DNA of 5,302 nucleotides. Origin: Pseudonocardiales bacterium. GTDB taxonomy: Bacteria; Actinomycetota; Actinomycetes; Mycobacteriales; Pseudonocardiaceae. The notes beneath the pieces were generated by a model, which made no database searches, had not been told where the DNA came from, and worked only from the letters and a program-made list of their open reading frames with translations. The stretch is taken from assembly GCA_013695005.1 (NCBI GenBank), contig JACDBJ010000449.1:1-5302 (forward strand). The letters are read 5' to 3'. The translations under genes were made by a program, and so were the position numbers. Positions 1-5,302 of the stretch are shown here, in pieces. The number at the start of each line of letters is the position of its first letter. Within the stretch, counting starts at the first letter, position 1.

Positions 1-782
1 GGCTCGACCCGGCGACCTGCGAACGGGGCGTCGAGGCGATCACCGAGGTGGTCCTTGGCTCCCCGCCGCTCCCCCGCGCCGAGCTCATCAGGCGGGTCGC
101 CGAGCACGGCGTGCGGGTGGACCCGAAGACGCAGGCACCGGCGCACCTCGTCGGGTACGCCGCCAACGCCGGTGCGATCTGCCGCGGACCGGACCTGGAC
201 GGCGAGGCGACCTACGTGCTACTCGACGAGTGGGTCCCCCACCGGGGCAGGCTCGACGGCGGCCGGTTGGACCGCGACGACGCCCTGGCCGAGCTGGCCC
301 GGCGCTACCTGGCGGCCCACGCCCCGGCGGTGGTCACCGATTTCGCGGCGTGGTCGGGGCTCCCCGTTGCCGACGCCCGCCGAGCGTTCGAGCTGATCGG
401 CAGCGAGCTCAGCACAGTCGAGACCGACGCAGGCCCGCTGCTGGCGCCGTCGACGAGCACCGGCGCCGGGACACCGCCGCCACCCCGCCTGCTCGGCCAC
501 TTCGACCCGCTGCTGCTCGGCTACCGCAGCAAGGACCTGCTGCTCGACCCGAGTCGCGCCAAGGTGATCCAGGCCGGTGGGGGCTTCCTGCGACCAGCGG
601 TGCTGGTGGACGGCCGCGTCGCTGGCACCTGGCGGCTCGACCGCTCACGCAAGGCGAGCACCGTGCTGGTCGAGCCGTTCGACCGCCTGTCACCCGATGT
701 CGCCGACATGCTCGAGGCGGAGGCCGGCGACATCGCCCGGTTCCTCGGCGCCGACGTCCGGCTGCGGATCGATCACGCGTGA
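1..782 (+). CDS. Winged-helix DNA-binding protein, YcaQ/AlkZ-like (HTH_42) family, 5'-truncated by window edge
   Basis: The reading frame enters at base 3 with no start or stop before it, so the gene begins outside the window; 259 codons are visible, ending at TGA 780-782. The visible part matches the C-terminal portion of the HTH_42 family: a 'GAICRGP' stretch followed by 'YVLLDEWVP' (bases about 171-240), then a helical winged-helix region, and near the end the hallmark 'HFDPLLLGYRSKDLLLDP' (about 499-552) and 'GRVAGTWRL' (about 613-639). Family members include E. coli YcaQ and Streptomyces AlkZ, DNA glycosylases that unhook interstrand crosslinks, but many actinobacterial members have unknown function. 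The QxQ/QxD catalytic motif of the glycosylases lies in the missing N-terminal part, so activity cannot be judged here. Complete members are usually about 350-400 residues, so roughly 100-130 residues are missing. An internal GTG at 48 is not a credible start because it would delete part of the fold. Confidence 0.85.
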   Translation, partial: LDPATCERGVEAITEVVLGSPPLPRAELIRRVAEHGVRVDPKTQAPAHLVGYAANAGAICRGPDLDGEATYVLLDEWVPHRGRLDGGRLDRDDALAELARRYLAAHAPAVVTDFAAWSGLPVADARRAFELIGSELSTVETDAGPLLAPSTSTGAGTPPPPRLLGHFDPLLLGYRSKDLLLDPSRAKVIQAGGGFLRPAVLVDGRVAGTWRLDRSRKASTVLVEPFDRLSPDVADMLEAEAGDIARFLGADVRLRIDHA

Positions 783-823
783 CTTATGTCGGTGCAGCCA
801 CGCCTGGGCCGCCGTCCTGGACC

Positions 824-830
824 GGTGGAG
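824..830 (+). promoter_or_regulatory. Ribosome binding site for the RibD-type reductase
   Basis: GGTGGAG lies 9 bases before the GTG at 840. It resembles the anti-Shine-Dalgarno complement with one mismatch and decides the start: the in-frame ATG at 786, 18 codons upstream, has no purine-rich site before it. Confidence 0.6.
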
Positions 831-839
831 ACTGAACGG

Positions 840-1490
840 GTGAGCCGGCCGTATGTCCTCGCGAGCTGTGCGGTGTCGCTGGACGGCTACCTCGATGATG
901 CCGGCCCCGAGCGGCTGATCCTGTCCAACGACGCCGACCTGAACCGGGTGAACGCGGAACGAGCCGGCGTCGACGCGATCCTGGTCGGGGCCGAGACCGT
1001 GCGCCGCGACGACCCCCGGCTGCTGGTGCGCGACCCCGCCCGACTGCGGCCGGTTGAGCCGATCAAGGTCTGCCTGACCACCAGCGGCGACCTGGACCCG
1101 GCCGCCCGGTTCTTCACCGACGGCGACGTCCCGAAGATCGTGTACTGCCCGTCCGACCGCGCCGACGCGCTGATTGCCGCGCTGCCAGCGACGGTCGTCG
1201 GGCTGGGCCCGGCCCCGCTGGATCTCACCGCGGTCCTGGACGACCTTGGCGCACGCGGCGTGCGACGCCTGCTGGTGGAGGGCGGTGGCTGGGTGCTCAC
1301 CCAGTTCCTGGTGGCCGACCTGGCCGACGAGCTGCACCTGGCGATCGCGCCGGTGATCGTGGCGGACGAGCGGGCGCCCCGGTTCAGCCGTCCCGGACCG
1401 ACCAGCGCCAAGCCCGGCGGGCGGCTGCGCCTCGCGGAGGTGCGGCAGCTCGGCGACGTCGTGCTGCTGCGGTACCTCCCTGCCCGATAA
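840..1490 (+). CDS. Stand-alone RibD C-terminal-domain reductase (dihydrofolate reductase-like fold)
   Basis: This 216-residue protein matches the RibD C-terminal reductase family, NADPH-dependent cytosolic enzymes that in riboflavin synthesis reduce the ribosyl chain of the deaminated pyrimidine intermediate. From the GTG start it reads 'MSRPYVLASCAVSLDGYLDD', the typical N-terminus, with the SLDG strand-turn at 13-16. A cofactor-binding segment 'VGAETVRRDDPRL' follows at residues 49-61, and the glycine-rich 'LLVEGGGWVL' at about 144-153. The deaminase domain of full RibD, with its zinc-binding histidine and PCxxC cysteines, is absent, so this is reductase only. No other riboflavin gene is nearby, so the true substrate is open. 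The mycobacterial single-domain homologue Rv2671 can act as an alternative dihydrofolate reductase, which is a reasonable comparison but not shown here. The GTG at 840 is preferred over the ATG at 786 because it has a ribosome binding site and the family's usual N-terminus. The gap to the upstream stop is 57 bases. Confidence 0.9.
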   Translation: MSRPYVLASCAVSLDGYLDDAGPERLILSNDADLNRVNAERAGVDAILVGAETVRRDDPRLLVRDPARLRPVEPIKVCLTTSGDLDPAARFFTDGDVPKIVYCPSDRADALIAALPATVVGLGPAPLDLTAVLDDLGARGVRRLLVEGGGWVLTQFLVADLADELHLAIAPVIVADERAPRFSRPGPTSAKPGGRLRLAEVRQLGDVVLLRYLPAR

Positions 1491-1517
1491 GCGGTCGGAG
1501 CTGTCAGGGCCGGACAC

Positions 1518-1523
1518 TAGCCT
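1518..1523 (+). promoter_or_regulatory. Probable -10 element of a leaderless promoter for the ABC transporter
   Basis: TAGCCT fits the actinobacterial TANNNT -10 consensus and ends exactly 7 bases before the ATG at 1531, the spacing expected when transcription starts on the A of the start codon. No Shine-Dalgarno sequence is present between the stop at 1490 and 1531. No clear -35 hexamer is seen at the usual distance (about 1494-1501). The promoter therefore rests on the -10 element and the lack of a ribosome binding site. Confidence 0.5.
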
Positions 1524-1530
1524 GGCGCCC

Positions 1531-3417
1531 ATGGACATGGAAGTCACCGCGTGGATGTCGCTGTACCACGCGATGAACGCCGAGGAGCGTCGCCCGATAT
1601 CCAAGGCCACGCTCAAGCGCATCCTGACATTCGCCAAGCCGCACCGGCGTGAGCTGATCGTCTTCCTCTCGCTCAGCGTGGTGACCGCGGTGCTCGCGGT
1701 GGCCACCCCGTTGCTGGCCGGCCAGGTGGTCAACGCGATCGTGGAGCGGCAGGCGGTCAGCGTCGTCGTCGGCCTTGCCGTGCTCATCGGAGTGATCGCC
1801 ATCGTGGAGGCGGGGCTGGGCATCCTGATCCGCTGGCTGTCCGCGCGGATCGGCGAGGGCCTGATCCTCGACCTGCGCAACGCGGTGTTCCGCCACGTGC
1901 AGCGGATGCCGCTGGCGTTCTTCACCCGTACCCGTACCGGCGCCCTGGTCAGCCGCCTGAACAACGACGTCATCGGTGCCCAGCGGGCGTTCAGCGACAC
2001 GCTGTCCGGCGTGGTCAGCAACGTCGTCGCGCTGCTGCTGACGCTGGTTGTGATGCTCACCCTGTCCTGGCAGGTGACGCTGCTCGCGTTGATCCTGCTG
2101 CCGATCTTCGTGCTTCCCGCCCGCCGGATGGGCAACCGGCTGGCCAAGCTCGAGCGCGAGGCCGCTGACCACAACGCCAAGATGAGCACGCAGATGACCG
2201 AGCGGTTCTCCGCTCCCGGCGCGACGCTGGTCAAGCTGTTCGGCCGGCCGGCACACGAGGCGGCGGAGTTCAGCTCGCGGGCGGAGCGGGTGCGCGACAT
2301 CGGCGTGCGCACCGCGATGGTCCAGTGGGTGTTCATCACCGCGCTGACGCTGGTCTCGGCGCTGGCGCTCGCGCTGGTCTACGGCCTCGGTGGGTACTTC
2401 GCGCTGCAGGGGCAGCTCGACCCCGGATCGGTAGTGGCGCTGGCGCTGCTGCTCACCCGGCTGTACGCCCCGCTCACCGCGCTGGCCAGCGCCAGGGTCG
2501 AGGTGATGAGCGCCCTGGTCAGCTTCGAGCGGGTGTTCGAGGTGCTCGACCTGATCCCGCTGATCCGGGAGCCGAAGAACCCGAAGCCCATCCCGGCCGG
2601 CCCGGTCTCGGTGGAGTTCGACGACGTGCGGTTCACCTACCCCTCGGCGGACAAGGTGTCACTGGCCTCGCTGGAGGACGTGGCGGTGCTGGACAGCCGC
2701 GGCGGGACGGAGGTCCTGCACGGGATGTCGTTCCGCGCCGAGCCCGGCCAGCTGATCGCGCTCGTCGGGTCGTCAGGCGCGGGCAAGTCCACGATGGCGC
2801 AGCTCGTGCCGCGGCTCTACGACGTCGACGGCGGCACGGTTCGGCTGGCCGGGGTGGACGTGCGCGACCTGTCCTTCGACACGATCCGCGACACGCTGGG
2901 GCTGGTCACCCAGGACGGCCATCTGTTCCACGAGACGATCGCCCAGAACCTGCGGCTCGCCGCGCCGGAGGCCAGCGACGTCCAGCTGTGGGAGGCGTTG
3001 CGGCAGGCCAGGCTGGCCGACCTCGTGACCTCGCTGCACGACGGCCTGGACACCGTCGTCGGCGAGCGCGGCTACCGCCTGTCCGGTGGCGAGCGCCAGC
3101 GGCTGACCATCGCCCGGCTGCTGCTGGCCAAGCCACGGGTGGTGATCCTCGACGAGGCCACCGCGCACCTCGACTCGGAGTCCGAGGTCGCCGTGCAGGA
3201 GGCGCTGACCGAGGCGCTGGCCGGCCGAACCGCCCTGGTGATCGCGCACCGGCTGTCCACGGTCCGGGCTGCCGACGTGATCCTGGTGATCGAGGACGGC
3301 GAGATCGTCGAGCGCGGCACGCACAGCGAGCTGCTCGCCAAGAACGGTCGCTACGCGCTGCTCTACCACACCCAGTTCGACCAGCCGGCCTCCGCGACCG
3401 TCACCCCGATCAGCTGA
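1531..3417 (+). CDS. ABC exporter half-transporter (fused transmembrane and ATPase domains)
   Basis: This 628-residue protein has the type IV (MsbA/Sav1866-like) exporter layout and should work as a dimer in the cytoplasmic membrane, using ATP hydrolysis to move a substrate outward. Six hydrophobic segments can be seen, at about 42-62, 78-98, 161-179, 182-196, 266-290 and 300-320. The ATPase domain is complete: A-loop Tyr370, Walker A 'GSSGAGKST' 413-421, Q-loop Gln461, signature 'LSGGERQR' 517-524, Walker B with catalytic Glu 'VVILDE' 537-542, D-loop 545-549 and H-loop His573. Nothing suggests a degenerate site, so a homodimer is possible. An unusually long stretch separates the A-loop from Walker A. 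The N-terminal 'SLYHAMNA' and the 'ERFSAPGATLVKLFGR' segment recall a widespread actinobacterial subfamily whose substrate I do not know. Start ATG 1531 is favoured by the -10 spacing; ATG 1537 or 1552 are possible. It starts 40 bases after the reductase gene. Confidence 0.96.
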   Translation: MDMEVTAWMSLYHAMNAEERRPISKATLKRILTFAKPHRRELIVFLSLSVVTAVLAVATPLLAGQVVNAIVERQAVSVVVGLAVLIGVIAIVEAGLGILIRWLSARIGEGLILDLRNAVFRHVQRMPLAFFTRTRTGALVSRLNNDVIGAQRAFSDTLSGVVSNVVALLLTLVVMLTLSWQVTLLALILLPIFVLPARRMGNRLAKLEREAADHNAKMSTQMTERFSAPGATLVKLFGRPAHEAAEFSSRAERVRDIGVRTAMVQWVFITALTLVSALALALVYGLGGYFALQGQLDPGSVVALALLLTRLYAPLTALASARVEVMSALVSFERVFEVLDLIPLIREPKNPKPIPAGPVSVEFDDVRFTYPSADKVSLASLEDVAVLDSRGGTEVLHGMSFRAEPGQLIALVGSSGAGKSTMAQLVPRLYDVDGGTVRLAGVDVRDLSFDTIRDTLGLVTQDGHLFHETIAQNLRLAAPEASDVQLWEALRQARLADLVTSLHDGLDTVVGERGYRLSGGERQRLTIARLLLAKPRVVILDEATAHLDSESEVAVQEALTEALAGRTALVIAHRLSTVRAADVILVIEDGEIVERGTHSELLAKNGRYALLYHTQFDQPASATVTPIS

Positions 3418-3450
3418 GCCCATGCCCGGCCGGATGCTGGGGTGTTCTGC

Positions 3451-3456
3451 GAGACT
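3451..3456 (+). promoter_or_regulatory. Possible -10 element of a leaderless promoter for the zinc metallopeptidase
   Basis: GAGACT differs from the actinobacterial -10 sequence TAGACT only at the first base and ends exactly 7 bases before the GTG at 3464, the same spacing as for the ABC transporter. No ribosome binding site precedes that GTG. The first T of the consensus is missing and no -35 is seen, so this is tentative. Confidence 0.3.
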
Positions 3457-3463
3457 CGGCCCT

Positions 3464-4174
3464 GTGGGTGGGGTAAGAGCAGTCCTTGCGTTGGTCGCGG
3501 TGGTGATCACGCTGGTCGCCGGCTGCGCGTCGACGATCCCAGGCAGCCCGCAGGCCATGCCCGGCTCCGGTCAGCCCAGCTCGTCGGCGAGCCCGAGCGG
3601 CTCTGCGCAGGCGGTCGCCAACGAGATCAAGGACGCCGAGCAGGTGGTGAACCAGTACTGGACCGCCCACTGGGCCCAGTTCTTCACCGGCAGCTACCGG
3701 CCGCCACAGGTCGTCGGCCTCTACGACGGCCGATCGCCGGACGCGCCGCTGTGCGGCGACAAGAAGGCCCCGCCGATGAACGCGCTGTACTGCCGCCCAG
3801 GCGACTTCGTCGCGTGGGACGTGCAGCTGATGACCCGCGGCTACCAGGTCGGGGACGCCTGGGTGTACCTGGTGGTCGCACACGAGTGGGGCCACGCCAT
3901 CCAGGCTCGGCTCGCCCAGTCGCTGAACTCGCTGGCCAGCGAGCTGCAGGCCGACTGCCTGGCCGGCGCGACGCTCTACGGCTCGGTGCAGGACGGCACC
4001 CTGACCTTCGAGGAGGGTGACGTCAAGGAGATCGCTACCGCGCTCACCGTCGTCAGCGACGAGACACCGTGGACGAGCGTGGCCGACCACGGTGACCCGT
4101 TCGAGCGGATCGGCGCGTTCGACCAGGGCCGCCGCGGTGGTGTCCCGGCGTGCCTGCCCGGCGCGGTGCGCTGA
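3464..4174 (+). CDS. Lipoprotein neutral zinc metallopeptidase (YpfJ-like)
   Basis: This 236-residue protein belongs to the neutral zinc metallopeptidase family (YpfJ type). The N-terminus is a lipoprotein signal: Arg at 5, a hydrophobic run of about 6-17, and the lipobox 'LVAGC' with Cys21 as the lipidated residue. A Ser/Pro/Gly-rich linker follows (about 28-50), so the enzyme should sit on the outer face of the cytoplasmic membrane. The catalytic part has 'MNALYC' near 105-110, the zinc motif 'HEWGH' at 140-144 with catalytic Glu141, and 'ELQADCLAG' at 160-168, whose Glu160 is a likely third zinc ligand. The end carries 'DHGDPFERIGAF', a variant of the family's usual HGxxxxR segment. Cysteines 97, 110, 165 and 230 could form two disulfides outside the cell. 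The natural substrate of this family is unknown. GTG 3464 is chosen because it gives a compact signal peptide and has a -10-like element at leaderless spacing. ATG 3422 would add 14 residues and has no ribosome binding site. It begins 46 bases after the transporter gene. Confidence 0.92.
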   Translation: MGGVRAVLALVAVVITLVAGCASTIPGSPQAMPGSGQPSSSASPSGSAQAVANEIKDAEQVVNQYWTAHWAQFFTGSYRPPQVVGLYDGRSPDAPLCGDKKAPPMNALYCRPGDFVAWDVQLMTRGYQVGDAWVYLVVAHEWGHAIQARLAQSLNSLASELQADCLAGATLYGSVQDGTLTFEEGDVKEIATALTVVSDETPWTSVADHGDPFERIGAFDQGRRGGVPACLPGAVR

Positions 4175-4211
4175 CCGGCGGCTAAACGGTCGACACCCCA
4201 CGCGTCTCGCC

Positions 4212-4217
4212 GGAGGA
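4212..4217 (+). promoter_or_regulatory. Ribosome binding site for the Eis-type acetyltransferase
   Basis: GGAGGA lies 7 bases before ATG 4225, a near-perfect Shine-Dalgarno sequence. It fixes this ATG as the start, contrasting with the two preceding genes, which have none. Confidence 0.8.
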
Positions 4218-4224
4218 TTGCGGC

Positions 4225-5302
4225 ATGTCCGATCTCACCGTCCGCACCTTGACCCCGGATGACTTCGCCGAGTTCTCCACGATGCTCAGCGGCGCGTTCC
4301 TGGTCGACAACCGCGACGACGAGGTCGAGGTCGAGCGCGCCGTCTTCGAGCCGGAGCGGCATCACGGCGTCTATGACGGCACGCGGTTGGTCGGCAGCAC
4401 CGGGATCCAGACCCGCCTCCTCACGGTGCCCGGGGCCGGTCCGACACCTGCCGCCGGGGTGACCGCGGTCGGGGTGGCACCGGACGCCCGCCGCCGGGGC
4501 GTGCTCAACGCGGCCATGCGTGCCGAGCTCGACGAGCTGCACGAGTCCGGCACCGAGCCGGTGGCCGTGCTGTGGGCATCGCAGGCGCCCATCTACGGCC
4601 GCTTCGGCTACGGCTGCGCCTCCACCGCGGCCCACCTGTTGGTGTCGGCGCAGGCGCCGTTCCGACCGGGCGTAGACGCCGGCGGCCGGGTCGAGCTGCT
4701 CGACGCCTCGACCGCCGGTCCGGTGATCCGGGCCGTGCACTCCGCGGTGGCCCCGCGCCGGGTCGGGTGGCTGTCGCGCACCGAGGGGCAGTGGCGGTGG
4801 TGGCTCATCGACAGCGAGTGGCGCCGCGACGGGGCGTCGGCCTACCGCTTCGCCGTGCACCACGGCCCCGACGGCCCGGACGGCTACGTGGTGTTCCGGG
4901 TCAAGCTGTCCTTCGGCTCCACCGGGCCGGACTCGGAGCTGTGGGTACGCGAGCTCGTCGCCGTCACACCGCAGGCCGCCGCCGCGCTGTGGCGGACGCT
5001 GCTCGATCTGGACCTGGTCGGCCAGGTCAGGTACCACAACCTGCCGCTGGACGACCCGCTGCAGCAGATGCTGCTCAACCCGCGCGGCACGCTCACCTCC
5101 GTCGTCGACCAGCTCTGGGCCCGGCTGGTGGACGTCGACCGGGCACTGCAGGCCAGGCGCTACGCCGCCGGGTGTGACGTCGTGCTGGAGCTCACCGACG
5201 GCTTCTGCCCGTGGAACGCCGGTCGCTGGCGGCTGGCCGTCGACGCCGACGGCACCGCCGAGGTGACCCGGACCGACGCCCCGGCCGAGCTGCGGTGCGA
5301 CG
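4225..5302 (+). CDS. eis: Eis-type GNAT family N-acetyltransferase, 3'-truncated by window edge
   Basis: The frame is open from ATG 4225 to the window end, giving 359 residues without a stop. It follows the layout of Mycobacterium tuberculosis Eis, which acetylates aminoglycosides at several amines and other amine substrates using acetyl-CoA. The N-terminal GNAT domain (about 1-145) has the acetyl-CoA pyrophosphate-binding segment 'VTAVGVAPDARRRG' at 79-92 and 'PIYGRFGYG' at 122-130. Tyr124 corresponds to the general-acid Tyr126 of the M. tuberculosis enzyme. A second GNAT-like domain follows (about 150-285), then an SCP2-like C-terminal domain (from about 290), including 'LTDGFCPWNAGRW'. Compared with the 402-residue M. 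tuberculosis protein, about 50 residues are missing, including the C-terminal carboxylate that acts as general base there. Whether this homologue modifies antibiotics cannot be told from sequence; many actinobacteria carry several eis-like genes. The gene begins 50 bases after the metallopeptidase and has its own strong ribosome binding site. Confidence 0.92.
   Translation, partial: MSDLTVRTLTPDDFAEFSTMLSGAFLVDNRDDEVEVERAVFEPERHHGVYDGTRLVGSTGIQTRLLTVPGAGPTPAAGVTAVGVAPDARRRGVLNAAMRAELDELHESGTEPVAVLWASQAPIYGRFGYGCASTAAHLLVSAQAPFRPGVDAGGRVELLDASTAGPVIRAVHSAVAPRRVGWLSRTEGQWRWWLIDSEWRRDGASAYRFAVHHGPDGPDGYVVFRVKLSFGSTGPDSELWVRELVAVTPQAAAALWRTLLDLDLVGQVRYHNLPLDDPLQQMLLNPRGTLTSVVDQLWARLVDVDRALQARRYAAGCDVVLELTDGFCPWNAGRWRLAVDADGTAEVTRTDAPAELRCD

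Noticed and set aside
786..839. Upstream ATG extension of the RibD-type reductase by 18 residues
   Set aside because: There is no ribosome binding site before 786, and the family N-terminus begins at the GTG at 840, which has one.
1926..1937. Tandem CCCGTA repeat
   Set aside because: Two copies of six bases inside the transporter gene encode a Thr-Arg-Thr-Arg stretch; coding constraint explains it.
690..2339. Reverse-strand open frame of 549 codons lying opposite the reductase and the first part of the ABC transporter
   Set aside because: It is antisense to two well-supported genes, is Arg/Ser/Thr-rich with no recognisable domain, and is the expected by-product of high G/C at third positions.
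3420..3443. Possible hairpin CCCAtGC / GCTGGG after the ABC transporter stop
   Set aside because: The stem is short with a bulge and has no following T-tract, so it is not a supportable terminator.
2325..3476. Alternative + strand frame of 383 codons within the ABC transporter
   Set aside because: It is a shadow frame over the ATPase domain, with Arg/Gly/Ala-rich composition and no motifs of its own.
4175..4213. Inverted repeat CCGGCG / CGCCGG between the metallopeptidase and the acetyltransferase, touching the ribosome binding site
   Set aside because: The arms are only 6 bases with a 27-base loop, which is expected by chance at this GC content; there is no T-run to make it a terminator.
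3976..5037. Reverse-strand open frame of 353 codons opposite the metallopeptidase end and the acetyltransferase
   Set aside because: It has low-complexity Gly/Arg/Ala/Pro composition with no family motifs, while the + strand frames carry clear family motifs.

Overview
The window is GC-rich throughout, with strong G/C preference at third codon positions, GTG starts, and likely leaderless genes. This suggests an actinobacterium. The set of families (AlkZ-like winged-helix protein, Eis-type acetyltransferase, an ABC half-transporter with an 'SLYHAMNA' N-terminus) would fit a Pseudonocardiales-type organism, but that lower rank is only an impression. No RNA gene, mobile element, CRISPR array or large repeat is visible.

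Five genes, all on the + strand, fill almost the whole window, with gaps of only 40 to 57 bases. From left to right they are: (1) the C-terminal two thirds or so of a winged-helix DNA-binding protein of the YcaQ/AlkZ-like (HTH_42) family, cut by the left edge; (2) a stand-alone RibD C-terminal-domain reductase of the dihydrofolate reductase fold; (3) a complete ABC exporter half-transporter with fused membrane and ATPase domains and all catalytic motifs intact; (4) a small lipoprotein neutral zinc metallopeptidase with an HEWGH motif; (5) an Eis-type GNAT N-acetyltransferase, cut by the right edge about 50 residues before its expected end. Gene 5 is open from 4225 to the window edge and has no stop here.

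The same orientation and short gaps would allow read-through transcription. However, the ABC transporter, and less clearly the metallopeptidase, have no ribosome binding site and carry a -10-like hexamer ending exactly 7 bases before the start codon, which suggests separate leaderless transcripts. Genes 2 and 5 have ordinary Shine-Dalgarno sequences. I see no single pathway joining the genes. Three belong to families that include members linked to drug or genotoxin tolerance (AlkZ-like glycosylases, ABC exporters, Eis acetyltransferases), but all five families are also ordinary chromosomal genes in actinobacteria. I do not see convincing evidence of a new biological system here. The findings are modest: promoter and start-site architecture, an extra segment in the ATPase domain, and open substrate questions.
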